In this document: positions 16,408 through 25,344 of the stretch, piece by piece
Layout of the letters: each line of letters opens with the position of its first letter
Position numbering within the stretch: the stretch's first letter is position 1
Assembly: GCF_017309385.1 (NCBI RefSeq)
Contig: NZ_JAFJMJ010000002.1
Coordinates: forward strand, 1,426,001-1,490,000
DNA length: 64,000 bases
DNA from: Amycolatopsis sp. 195334CR
Lineage (GTDB): Bacteria > Actinomycetota > Actinomycetes > Mycobacteriales > Pseudonocardiaceae
Reading direction: 5' to 3'
Made by a program: the position numbers and the translations under genes
Notes under the pieces: generated by a model
What the model saw: the letters and a program-made list of their open reading frames with translations, nothing else
Told to the model about the DNA's origin: nothing
Database searches by the model: none

Positions 16408-18509
16408 AGGCGCTCCCGACGGCGTGCGTGCTGCTGGCCGCCGTGGTGGCGGGCCTGCTGTTCGCGCCGGTGTTCGGGGGATGGCCGCTGGTGCTGCCGC
16501 TGGCCGTGCCCGCCGCGGCGGTGTTCGCGGTCGCCTTGCTCGCTTCCCGGCACGAGACGGTGCGGCCGGTGCTGACGCTGGCGGCCGGACTTCTGTCCAT
16601 TGTGGAGACGATGTTGTGGTCGACCACGGTGGCGGGATTGCCGACCGGCGCGACGATCCGCGCGCTGGCCGAAGGCGCGACGGACTCCTGGCGGCTGGTG
16701 CTGCAGTCGACGTGGCCCGCCCAGCCGGACCCGGCGCTCATGCTGTTCGTGCCGCTGCTGGCCCTGGCCGCCGGTGTGTTCGGCATCGAGCTGCTGTACC
16801 GGTGGGGAGCGCTGGTGGCGCTGGCGCCGAGCTTCGCGGTGGTGGTGCTCAGCCAGTTCTTCGGCGCGAGCACCGGTGTCGGCGCGACCGTCGGGGCGCT
16901 GGCCTTCGCCGTGGCGGCCGGGGCACTGCTGGTCGCCACCGGGGCCGAGCGGGTCGACGACGAGCGGCGGATTTCGACGTTGTTGCTCGCCGCGCCCACG
17001 GTGACCCTCGCCGTGATCGCCGCGGTCGCCGGTGGCACGCTGCTGCCTGCGGCCGAGGCCAGATACGCGCTCCGCGACGACCAGTTCGCGCCGCTCGCCG
17101 AAAGCCGGATCACCAGCCCGCTGGACGAACTCGCCGATCGTCTGTCCAAGCCGGACCTCCCGGTGTTCACTGTGGACGGTGCTGCCGAGGTGGACCGGTG
17201 GCCGGTGGTGGTACTGCACGAGTTCGACGGGGCAGGCTGGACGCCGGGTGGCCGGTACCGCAAGCTCGGCGCGGATCTGCGGCCCGGCAAGGAGATCACC
17301 GTGGCGGTCGAGCGGCGCACCGCCGGGATCGGCGCCGTCCGGCTCGGCGGACCGTGGCTGCCGAGCCAGCCCCTGCCCGCGGGTGTCGAGGGCCTCGAAC
17401 CGCTGGTGGAGGAGCGGCAGGGATCGCTGTTCAGCCGAGCGCCGGGGCCGGTCGGCTACACCCTCAGCTGGTGGGAACCGCAAGCCGAACCGGCCGCACT
17501 CAACGACGCGGCGGTGGACCTTTCACTGGCGGGAGAGCTGGGCGGGGTCGGGCAGGTGCCACCGGGGATCGCCGAACTGGCCGAGGCGGCCGTGCCCACC
17601 CGGCCGACGTTCCAGGCCGCGCTGGCGCTGGAGAAGTTCCTGCGTGAGCACTACCGGCTGGCGGAGGGCCCGGACCTGCCCACCGGGAACTCGTGGCCGC
17701 AGCTGAAGAAGTTCCTGTTGGAAACCAAGCGCGGCACGAGCGAGCAGTTCGCCGCCGCGTACGTCGCGCTGGCCAGGATCAAGGGCATCCCGGCGCGGCT
17801 GGCGGTCGGCTTCCGCGCGCCCGCCGACCGGGTGCCCGGCCGCCCGTACACGGTGCGCAACGGCAACGCGTTCGCCTGGCCGGAGGTGGCCGTGCAGGGG
17901 GTGGGCTGGGTACCGCTCGACCCGAGCGGCACGACGGCGGCGGCCGGGCAGGGCCAGGGGAGTGGGCTGGCCGCGGCCACCGCCGGGGCGCGTGCCGAGT
18001 TGCCGCCGCCGGAGCAACTGCGCGACCCTCCGCTGCCCGAGGCACCGGCGGCGGAAGGGCCCGATTTCGGGGCGGGCTGGTCGTTTCCGGTCGGGGTCCT
18101 GCTCGCGGTGCCGGTGTTCGTCGCGCTGCTGTGGGGTTTCGGGGTACCGCTGGCGAAGGCGGTGCGGGCGCGGCGACGCAGGCGCAGGCCCGGTGCGGGT
18201 GCGGTGATCGGCGCCTGGGAGGAGGTGCGCGACCGGCTGCGGGCCTACCGGGTGCCGGTGTCCACCGGGATGACGGTGCGCGACCTCACCGCGGCGGTCG
18301 CGGCAACCGACGGCGCCGCGGTGGAGGGCCTGCGCTCGCTCGGTGCGACCGTGGAATCCACCCTGTGGTCGGGCACCGACCCAGGGCCGGACGCCGGAAG
18401 GCAGGCCTGGGTCGCGGTCAGCGCGGTTCGCCGGGGACTCGCGCGGCGTGGGGCACGTGCCCGGCTGCGCGCCGCCCTGAACCCCGGCCCGCTCCGCGCC
18501 CCGCGCTGA
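16404..18509 (+). CDS. TgpA-like membrane protein, degenerate transglutaminase
   Basis: 701 residues. About six N-terminal membrane helices are followed by an extracytoplasmic transglutaminase-like domain, another membrane helix (VGVLLAVPVFVALLWGFGV) and a cytoplasmic tail. The catalytic Cys and His are not where expected: the motif reads RGTSEQFAAAY with Ser446, and NAFAWPEV with Phe490 instead of His; the Asp of PLDPSG (506) remains. The domain is therefore probably non-catalytic. The start overlaps the DUF58 stop (ATGA), and the gene converges on the PPE-like gene 9 bp away. Confidence 0.8.
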   Translation: MKALPTACVLLAAVVAGLLFAPVFGGWPLVLPLAVPAAAVFAVALLASRHETVRPVLTLAAGLLSIVETMLWSTTVAGLPTGATIRALAEGATDSWRLVLQSTWPAQPDPALMLFVPLLALAAGVFGIELLYRWGALVALAPSFAVVVLSQFFGASTGVGATVGALAFAVAAGALLVATGAERVDDERRISTLLLAAPTVTLAVIAAVAGGTLLPAAEARYALRDDQFAPLAESRITSPLDELADRLSKPDLPVFTVDGAAEVDRWPVVVLHEFDGAGWTPGGRYRKLGADLRPGKEITVAVERRTAGIGAVRLGGPWLPSQPLPAGVEGLEPLVEERQGSLFSRAPGPVGYTLSWWEPQAEPAALNDAAVDLSLAGELGGVGQVPPGIAELAEAAVPTRPTFQAALALEKFLREHYRLAEGPDLPTGNSWPQLKKFLLETKRGTSEQFAAAYVALARIKGIPARLAVGFRAPADRVPGRPYTVRNGNAFAWPEVAVQGVGWVPLDPSGTTAAAGQGQGSGLAAATAGARAELPPPEQLRDPPLPEAPAAEGPDFGAGWSFPVGVLLAVPVFVALLWGFGVPLAKAVRARRRRRRPGAGAVIGAWEEVRDRLRAYRVPVSTGMTVRDLTAAVAATDGAAVEGLRSLGATVESTLWSGTDPGPDAGRQAWVAVSAVRRGLARRGARARLRAALNPGPLRAPR

Positions 18510-18518
18510 CACGCGTGC

Positions 18519-19742
18519 TCACGCTCGAGGGCGCCGCATCCTTCGTGGCGGTTCCTGCTCCACCGGCTCCGGTTTCAACGGGGTCTCCGCGCCGGGATTG
18601 GTCACCTGCCACACCTCGTGGTCGAGCGGCTCCTGCGGCGTGGCACCGACCTTGGCCGTCTCCGACATGGCCACCGGCCGGTAGCCGTTGCCCGCCGGGT
18701 CGCCCAGCGCCGAACGCCCGCGCAACCGCGGCGGCACCCCCGGCGTCGCCGCCGGGGTCCGGGTGCGCCGCTCGCCGTCCTCCAGCGACCACGCCGGGCG
18801 GTTCCGGCGGTTGCCCGCCGCACCCCCCAGCATCGGCGGCATCATCATCATGGGCGGGATCATCCGGCCCTGCCCTCGCCCCGACCCCGGTTCGGCCGGG
18901 CCCGCCGACGCGGGCGGCTGCGGCGCCTCGGGCGTGGCACGCGAGGCGGTCAGCGGTATCGGATCCGCGGCCCGCTCGATCCGGCGCGGCCCGTCCGCTC
19001 CGGCCGTACCCGCTCCCGGCCCGTCGGCCGAGCTCGCGGTGAAACCACCCGGCCGGGAACCGTCCAGCGGCGAACCCTTCCGGCCGCCACCGGCCGAGCC
19101 GCTCCCCGGGCGCCGCGCACCGGCTCCCGAGTTGCCCGGTGGCACGGCGATGAGCCCGGGAATCGACAAGCTGCCCGGTGGCAACGTCGAACCGAGCAGG
19201 TCCGGCACGACGCCGGGGACCGCGGCCGGCGCGCTCGCGAGCTGCGCTCCCGCGCCTTCCACGCCGGAGCAGCAGTCCACCGGCGCCTCCCCGGTGGCCG
19301 CTTCGGCACCGGCGGCGCCGAGCACCGCCTCGGCGGCCGCGAGGAAGTAGCGGTCGAGTTCACCGAGGTGGGCGGCCGTCTCGTGGTTGCCGTCCTCGGC
19401 GGGCTGGTCCACCGCGCCGGTGAGCCGGGTTCTGGTCAGCAGCAACTGCCTGGCCAGCTCGTCCAGCGCCAGCCACGGCCGGTGCCGGTGCACCCTGGCG
19501 AGCGCCTCGTCGATCGCGGCCGTGCGAAGGGTCACCTGGCGGGCGAACTCGGTGCCGGTCGAGTCGTTCCAGCTCGGCTTCAGGCTGTCCAGTTCCCGCC
19601 GCAGCGAGTCGGCGAGCTCCTCCAGTTCCGCCGCGACGGTGCGCCACATCCGGCTGGCCTGCTCGACCCTGGCCAGGTGCGTGTGCGCTTCCACGTCGAC
19701 GAGCGCGAACTGGACCATCGACGGCAGGCGGGCGTAGTCCAT
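18519..19742 (-). CDS. Long WXG/PPE-like T7SS substrate or partner
   Basis: 407 residues. An N-terminal helical hairpin of about 150 residues has the turn LKPSWNDSTGTEFARQV, where WND replaces WxG. The remainder is low-complexity Gly/Pro/Ala sequence ending in an Arg-rich tail, with a Met-run GRMIPPMMMMPPMLGG. This layout fits PPE-like or WXG100-headed proteins found behind eccC in Pseudonocardiaceae. It lies 3 bp after the small EspC-like gene, so the three are one operon. A specific function is not known. Confidence 0.6.
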   Translation of the reverse strand: MDYARLPSMVQFALVDVEAHTHLARVEQASRMWRTVAAELEELADSLRRELDSLKPSWNDSTGTEFARQVTLRTAAIDEALARVHRHRPWLALDELARQLLLTRTRLTGAVDQPAEDGNHETAAHLGELDRYFLAAAEAVLGAAGAEAATGEAPVDCCSGVEGAGAQLASAPAAVPGVVPDLLGSTLPPGSLSIPGLIAVPPGNSGAGARRPGSGSAGGGRKGSPLDGSRPGGFTASSADGPGAGTAGADGPRRIERAADPIPLTASRATPEAPQPPASAGPAEPGSGRGQGRMIPPMMMMPPMLGGAAGNRRNRPAWSLEDGERRTRTPAATPGVPPRLRGRSALGDPAGNGYRPVAMSETAKVGATPQEPLDHEVWQVTNPGAETPLKPEPVEQEPPRRMRRPRA

Positions 19743-19745
19743 CGC

Positions 19746-20069
19746 TCAGCCCTGCGCGATGACGTAGCCGAGCACCGCTCGGGCGCCCGCCTGGTCGGTG
19801 GCCTCGTAGTCGGCCGCGGCCACCGCGGCCGCGGCCTTCAGCGTCGCGATGTCGTCCCTGGTCTCGGCGAGGAACTGGCTGAGCGACAGCGTCGCGGCCA
19901 GATCGGCGGCGGTGAACCCCGCGCACGCGGACATCCCGGCCGGACAGGGGGCGGCCGCGGGCGGGACCGCGACGTCGGCCTCCGCGCCGGGCCAGGCGAC
20001 GCGCTCGGCGAAGCCGCGCATCGCCTCCGGGTCGCCGTGCATCTCGTGCCGCGCCTCACCCATGGTCAC
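19746..20069 (-). CDS. EspC-like small T7SS protein
   Basis: 107 residues, alpha-helical. It carries a C-terminal YEATD, matching the YxxxD/E secretion signal of ESX substrates. The start region overlaps the end of eccC by 14 bp. Small proteins of this kind next to eccC are usually the second half of a WXG100-type heterodimer; the partner would be the 407-residue product downstream. Confidence 0.6.
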   Translation of the reverse strand: MTMGEARHEMHGDPEAMRGFAERVAWPGAEADVAVPPAAAPCPAGMSACAGFTAADLAATLSLSQFLAETRDDIATLKAAAAVAAADYEATDQAGARAVLGYVIAQG

Positions 20070-23000
20070 TCCCGTCGTCCTTGGCCAGCCAGCCGAGCTG
20101 GACCAGCCGTGCGGCGTGCCGCCTGCCGACCAGCCACGCCCGGCCCGGCGGTAGCGGTTCCGGTTTCAACCCGCCCAGGAGCGGGCCCTCCTCCTTGTCC
20201 CCGGACATCAGCAGGCCGGGTGAGCCGACGTCGCGCAGCCGGGAGATGAAGGGTTCGAACAACGCCCTGCTCGCGCCCCCGGTGCGGCGGGCGAGCACCA
20301 CGTGCATGCCGATGTCCCGGCCCTGCGGCAGGAAGTCCAGCAACGGCAGGAACGGGTTGTCCAGCTGGCTGACCACGAGGTCGTAGTCGTCGATCAGCAG
20401 GTACAGTTCCGGCCCCTGCCACCAGCTGCGGTCGCGCAGCTGGTCCGGGGTGAGGTTGGGCCCGGGCAGCCGCGCCGTCATCTCCTCGGCCACCATCATC
20501 ATCAGCCGGCTGGTCGACTCCCGGTCGGTGCCGTAGCCGATGAGGTGCTCCGAGGTGACGTCGCCGAGCAGGCCGCGCCGGTGGTCGATGATGATCACCC
20601 TGGCCCCTCGCGGCTCGTAGGTGTCGGTGATCGCCCTGGCCACCGTCCGCAGGAAGGTGGTCTTGCCGGATTCGGTGTCCCCGAACAACAACAGGTGTGC
20701 GTCGGCGCCGAAGTCCAGCCGGACCGCGCCGAAGTCGTCCTCCGCGATGCCGACGGCCAGCTTGTGCGTGGCGGCGTCGTGGGCGCGGGACAGCTTCGCG
20801 TAGGGCAGTTGCGCCGGCAGCAGCCGCACGGCGGGCGCGGGCGGGCCCGGCCAGGCCGCGGCCACGGTGTCGACCAGCTCGCGCACCCCGTCGGCGAGTC
20901 CGGCCGGGTCCTCGACGCCGTCGATCCTGGGCAGCGCGACCAGCAGCTGGTGCTTGCTCATCGTCACGCCGCGGCCGGGCGCGTCCTCGGGCACCTTGAT
21001 CGCCGACGCCCGGTCCACCATGCTGTCCACCGGGTCGCCGATCCGCAGTTCCAGCTTGCTGCCGAACAGGTCCCTGATGTTCATCCGCAGGTCGAACATG
21101 CGCGCGGCGGACACCACCACGTGCACGCCGTAGGAAAGGCCGCGCGCGGCGATGTCGGCCACCACCGCCTCCAGGTCGTCGAACTCGCTCCGCAGGGTGG
21201 CCCAGCCGTCGATGACGAGGAACACGTCGCCCCACGGATCCTCGTCGGGACCGCCGCCTTCCCGCACCAGCCGCCGGTAAGCGGGCATCCCGTCGATCTC
21301 CCGCGCGGCGAAAACCCGTTCCCGCTGCGCGATCAGCGTGCGCACCTCGGCGATCGTGCGCCGCACCGCGCCCGGGTTCTGCCTGCCCGCGACCACGCCG
21401 ACGTGCGGGAGGCCGCGGATCGAACCCAGTGCGCCACCGCCGAAGTCGAGGCAGTAGAACTGCGCCTCACGCGGGGTGTGGGTGAGCGCGAGGCTGGTGA
21501 TGATCGAGCGCAGCGCCGTGCTCTTGCCGGACTGCGGCCCGCCGATCACCAGCACGTGCCCCGCCGAGCCGGACAGGTTCAGCACCAGCGGGTCGCGCCG
21601 CTGGTCCAGCGGCCGGTCCAGGATTCCGACGACGGCCCGCAACGCGCCGGCCAGCCGTTCGTGCGTGCTGCCGAAGCCGCGCTCTTCGTGGGCGACGAGG
21701 TTCGGCAGCAACGAGTCGAGCGTGGGAGAGGAATCCAGCGGCGGCAACCACACCTGGTGGGCGGGCGCGCCCCGGCCGCGCATCCGCTCGACGATGATGT
21801 CCAGCAGGCTCTCGCCCACCGCTTCCTCGTCCGGTGCGGGCTCGGTTTCCTCGGCGTCGAGCGCGGGTGCCAGGTACCGCGTCGAGTAGTCCAGCAACTC
21901 CAGTTCGCCGTCGTCCCCGGCGTCCAGCGGGCCCGTCTCCCGCGCGTGATGCGTGCCGGAGACGTAGGCCGAGCGGAACCGCACCATGGACTTGTCGTCG
22001 GTCTTGAGGAAGCCGTGGCCCGGCGCGCGGGGAAGCTTGAACGCGTCACCGACGCCCAGCACCGTCCGGCTCTCCAGATCGGAGAACGTGCGCAGCCCGA
22101 TGCGGTACGACAGATGGGTTTCCAGGCCCCGCAACCGTCCTTCCTCGAGCCGCTGGCTCGCCAGCAGCAGATGCACGCCGAGCGCGCGGCCGACCCGGCC
22201 GATCTGCACGAACATGTCGATGAAGTCGGGCTTGGCCGAGAGCAGTTCGCTGAACTCGTCGCAGATCACCAGCAGCGTAGGCACTTCCGGCAGCGGGGCA
22301 CCGGTCGCGCGGGCGCGCTCGTACTCGCGCAGCGAGGTGAAGTTGCCCGCCGCCCTTAACAATTCCTGCCTGCGCAGCAGTTCCCCGGTGATCGCGTCGG
22401 TCATCCGGTCCACGAGGGGCAGTTCGTCGGCGAGGTTGGTGATCACCGCGCTGGTGTGCGGCAGCTTGTCCAAGGTGGCGAAGGTGGCGCCGCCCTTGAA
22501 GTCGACCAGGGCGAAGTTCAGCGAGTTCGGCGGGTGGGCCACCGCCAGCGCCAGCACGATCGTGCGCAGCAGTTCGCTCTTGCCGGAGCCGGTGGCGCCG
22601 ATGAGCAGGCCGTGCGGCCCCATCCCGTCCTGCGCCGACTCCTTGAGGTCCAGCTCCACCGGCGTGCCGTCGGTGCGGATGCCGAACCGGACCCGCAGCC
22701 GGTCCCTGGTCGGCCGCTGCACCCAGGTCTCGCCGGGGTCGAAGGTGTACGGGTCGCCGATCTCCAGCAACTCGGCCAGGTCGAGGTCGGTGCTCAGCGG
22801 TTGCTCGCCGCGCCCGCCCGCGCTGGCCCGCAGCGGCGCGAGCTGCCGGGCGATGCCCTCGGCGGCGGGCACGTCCAGCGCGTCCGCCCAGCCGAGTTCG
22901 ACCGTGCCGTCCAGGGTCTGGCTGGCCAGTGTGCCGTCCTCGCCCACGTGCAGCACGATGGTCGCCGGGTCGAGCGCGCGCGGCGGTGCGGTGCGCAGGT

Positions 23001-24039
23001 CGATGACCGTGACGCCCTCCAGCCCGCCCTCGGCCATCAGCGTGTCCGAGCCGGCGGTCGATCCGCCGTCCAGCACCACGACCACGTGCGGCATGGCCGT
23101 CCTGCTGTCCACCGCGAGGTCGAACCGGGGCCGCTCGCCGAGCAGGTCGTCGATCATCGCCTCGATCGACACGATCGAGCCCGCCACCAGCCGCAGTGGC
23201 CCCACGGCGTCGGACCGTTCGGGGTGCTGGGCGTGCGGCAGCCACTTGAGCCATTCCCAGTCCGCCTGGGCGGACGCCGAGGTGCAGGCCGCGATCCGCA
23301 GGTCGTCCGGTGACTGCAGGGAAGCGAGCTGGCTGAGCACCGCGCGCACCAGCGCGGTCGAGCGGGACCGGTCGCCGCGGACGTAGATCCGGCTGAACCC
23401 GTTGACGGCCATGGCGAGCGGCAGCCCGGGAATGGCGGTGTAGGTGGTGAGGAACCGCCGCAACGCGAGCGCGGACAACGGTTCCAGCTGTTCCAGCGGC
23501 TTGGCGTCCGGCGGGACGAGGGTCATCGCGGGCCGCTGCTCGCCGGTGCCGATGCGGGCCACCCCGAAGTCGGCGTCCACCGGGCGGCGTTCCCACAGCC
23601 GGTAACTCGCCACGAGGGACAGCAGCGCGGCCGGTTCGGGGTGCAGGTAGACCATGGCGTCGCGCTGCTTGTGGATGGCGCGGGTCAGCCGGAGCCGCTG
23701 CTGACCGAGGTGGCGGAGGTACCCGCGCCGTTCCTGGCCCATTTCCCGTTTGCTCGGGCCGCCGGAGTTGAGCAGCGCCACGCCGACCATGCCCAGCATG
23801 CCGACGCCGAACAAGCCCATCACGACCAGGCGCAGAACGCCGTTGCCCGCGCCGAAACTGCCGGAGAACAGGAGCATCATCGCGGCCATCATGGCGATCA
23901 TCGGGATCACCATGAGGACCTGCGTCCACTGCCGCCCGCCCGGCTGCGGAATCTCCGGTGGAGCGTCGAGGATCAGCTCACCGGAGGGCTGTTCCGGGGC
24001 GGGCCGCCGAACCGGCCTGCGCACCACGACCGTCGCCAT
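20056..24039 (-). CDS. eccC: Type VII secretion ATPase EccC
   Basis: 1327 residues, EccCa and EccCb fused. Two membrane helices near residues 35-85 (IPMIAMMAAMMLLFSG and LRLVVMGLFGVGMLGMVGVA) lead into three FtsK/SpoIIIE ATPase domains. Their P-loops are GATGSGKSELL (D1, with Walker B LLVICDEFSEL), GGPQSGKSTAL (D2) and GDTESGKTTFL (D3). EccC is the motor of the ESX membrane complex and recognises the YxxxD/E signals of exported WXG100 dimers. The start MATVVVRRP follows AGGAGGGG. It is divergent from the esx pair, separated by 177 bp. Confidence 0.95.
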   Translation of the reverse strand: MATVVVRRPVRRPAPEQPSGELILDAPPEIPQPGGRQWTQVLMVIPMIAMMAAMMLLFSGSFGAGNGVLRLVVMGLFGVGMLGMVGVALLNSGGPSKREMGQERRGYLRHLGQQRLRLTRAIHKQRDAMVYLHPEPAALLSLVASYRLWERRPVDADFGVARIGTGEQRPAMTLVPPDAKPLEQLEPLSALALRRFLTTYTAIPGLPLAMAVNGFSRIYVRGDRSRSTALVRAVLSQLASLQSPDDLRIAACTSASAQADWEWLKWLPHAQHPERSDAVGPLRLVAGSIVSIEAMIDDLLGERPRFDLAVDSRTAMPHVVVVLDGGSTAGSDTLMAEGGLEGVTVIDLRTAPPRALDPATIVLHVGEDGTLASQTLDGTVELGWADALDVPAAEGIARQLAPLRASAGGRGEQPLSTDLDLAELLEIGDPYTFDPGETWVQRPTRDRLRVRFGIRTDGTPVELDLKESAQDGMGPHGLLIGATGSGKSELLRTIVLALAVAHPPNSLNFALVDFKGGATFATLDKLPHTSAVITNLADELPLVDRMTDAITGELLRRQELLRAAGNFTSLREYERARATGAPLPEVPTLLVICDEFSELLSAKPDFIDMFVQIGRVGRALGVHLLLASQRLEEGRLRGLETHLSYRIGLRTFSDLESRTVLGVGDAFKLPRAPGHGFLKTDDKSMVRFRSAYVSGTHHARETGPLDAGDDGELELLDYSTRYLAPALDAEETEPAPDEEAVGESLLDIIVERMRGRGAPAHQVWLPPLDSSPTLDSLLPNLVAHEERGFGSTHERLAGALRAVVGILDRPLDQRRDPLVLNLSGSAGHVLVIGGPQSGKSTALRSIITSLALTHTPREAQFYCLDFGGGALGSIRGLPHVGVVAGRQNPGAVRRTIAEVRTLIAQRERVFAAREIDGMPAYRRLVREGGGPDEDPWGDVFLVIDGWATLRSEFDDLEAVVADIAARGLSYGVHVVVSAARMFDLRMNIRDLFGSKLELRIGDPVDSMVDRASAIKVPEDAPGRGVTMSKHQLLVALPRIDGVEDPAGLADGVRELVDTVAAAWPGPPAPAVRLLPAQLPYAKLSRAHDAATHKLAVGIAEDDFGAVRLDFGADAHLLLFGDTESGKTTFLRTVARAITDTYEPRGARVIIIDHRRGLLGDVTSEHLIGYGTDRESTSRLMMMVAEEMTARLPGPNLTPDQLRDRSWWQGPELYLLIDDYDLVVSQLDNPFLPLLDFLPQGRDIGMHVVLARRTGGASRALFEPFISRLRDVGSPGLLMSGDKEEGPLLGGLKPEPLPPGRAWLVGRRHAARLVQLGWLAKDDGSDHG

Positions 24040-24216
24040 CGCGCTCCCCTCCTGGTGGCCGGACACCGCCGATTCTCGCCCCGGTATGCGGCGCGGTGGG
24101 GCCGTTGGCAGGAACGTGCCGCGCGCCCCAGCGGGCCGTACCGCCCGAACTAGCTTCGAAAGTGCCCTGTCATGCGGGGAAGTCGGCGTGAGCCGCAAAC
24201 AGGAAAGGAGGCTCCG

Positions 24217-24852
24217 ATGACCGGTAGCGGTTTGATGGACGCCAATACGGACACGCTCGCGAGAGTGGTCCAGATGGCCGCGGTGGTCGTGCAGGAGATC
24301 GAAGGCCACCGCGGCAAGCTCGAGGGTGAAGTGAACAGCGTCATCCCCGCGCAGTGGAACATGAACCAGTCCCAGGCGCTGCTCGTGGCGCACAAGAAAT
24401 GGGACATGGCCATTCGGAACCTGTGTCAGAAACTGGAAAAGCTGGGTGGCGACACCCAGTTCGCGATGAACGACTACATCGGCGCCGACGAGCAGGGCAC
24501 CCAGTGCTTCCACGGCGCCGAGGGCGGCGGCGGAGCGGGCTTCGGCGGCGGCTTCGGTGGTGGCGGCGGGGCCGGCTTCGGCGGTGGCGGCGGTTTCGGT
24601 GGCGGCGGCGGGTTCGGTGCCGGCTTCGGTGGCGGGTTCGGTGACGTGCTCGGGGGTGACCTGGGTGGCGGTCTCGGCGACACCGGCGGCGGCGATTCCG
24701 GCGGCGGCGACTCCGGCGGGGATTCCGGCGGTGGCGACTCCGGCGGCGGGGACGGCGATTCCGGCAGCGGTGGTGACGGCGGCGGCGATTCCGGTGGCGG
24801 CGCCTCTTCCGGCTCCACCTACGCCTTTGCCGGAGTGCTCCGCGCGATCTGA
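24217..24852 (+). CDS. WXG100-type protein with glycine-rich tail
   Basis: 211 residues. The first 95 residues form a WXG100-like helical hairpin; the turn reads IPAQWNMNQ, so Trp is kept but Gly is not. The tail starts at the YxxxD motif YIGAD and is then almost pure Gly with Phe, Ser and Asp. AGGAAAGGAGG precedes the ATG at 24217. WXG100 proteins are exported as dimers by EccC; the partner is probably the next gene. The Gly-rich tail is unusual for an EsxB-type protein, which normally stops at about 100 residues. Confidence 0.8.
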   Translation: MTGSGLMDANTDTLARVVQMAAVVVQEIEGHRGKLEGEVNSVIPAQWNMNQSQALLVAHKKWDMAIRNLCQKLEKLGGDTQFAMNDYIGADEQGTQCFHGAEGGGGAGFGGGFGGGGGAGFGGGGGFGGGGGFGAGFGGGFGDVLGGDLGGGLGDTGGGDSGGGDSGGDSGGGDSGGGDGDSGSGGDGGGDSGGGASSGSTYAFAGVLRAI

Positions 24853-24882
24853 GGAACACGTATCACGGAAAGGAGATGAACC

Positions 24883-25176
24883 GTGCGCAAACTCGCGATG
24901 TTCGGTGCGCTGGACGGCCTTTCGGCGAGCATGAACGGCTGTGTCAACGGCGTTCAGCAGTCGATCGATTCCTGGGGCAACGCCTCGGGCATGACCCAGG
25001 CCGACTGGACCGACCAGGCCGGTGGGCAGTTCGCCGAGATCAGCCGGGCCTGCCAGCAGGTGATGGCCGCGGGGCAGGAGCTGATGCAGGCCATGAACCA
25101 GGGTGTGCAGTCCTGCAACTCGGAGAACATGGCCGCGGTGCAGCGGTCCTGCGGCAGGCTGGGTTCCGGCATGTGA
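24883..25176 (+). CDS. WXG100 (ESAT-6-like) protein
   Basis: 97 residues, GTG start with AAAGGAG upstream. The helix-turn-helix hairpin includes SIDSWGNASGM and ADWTDQAGGQFAEISR, with W-T-D at the turn. Length and position match EsxA-type partners. No YxxxD motif is present, which is normal for one member of each dimer because the partner carries it. It lies 30 bp behind the glycine-tailed WXG100 gene. Confidence 0.8.
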   Translation: MRKLAMFGALDGLSASMNGCVNGVQQSIDSWGNASGMTQADWTDQAGGQFAEISRACQQVMAAGQELMQAMNQGVQSCNSENMAAVQRSCGRLGSGM

Positions 25177-25344
25177 CCGGACCCGGCTGAAAGTGTCCCG
25201 GCGCGCCCGTGCGCTCCGGGGCATTTTCTTTCGCTGCCGAGGATTCCCGTGGCAGGAACAGGTCAGTGGCGGCCGTGCGGGCTTCGATTGCCGGACAGTA
25301 GGCACATTCCGGCGGTCTGGCGTTAGTCCTCTGAAAGGCCTGCG

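Noticed and set aside
20056..25305. EccC start upstream of 24039
   Set aside because: The frame stays open through the divergent WXG100 genes, but only 24039 has a ribosome-binding site and the normal EccC N-terminus.
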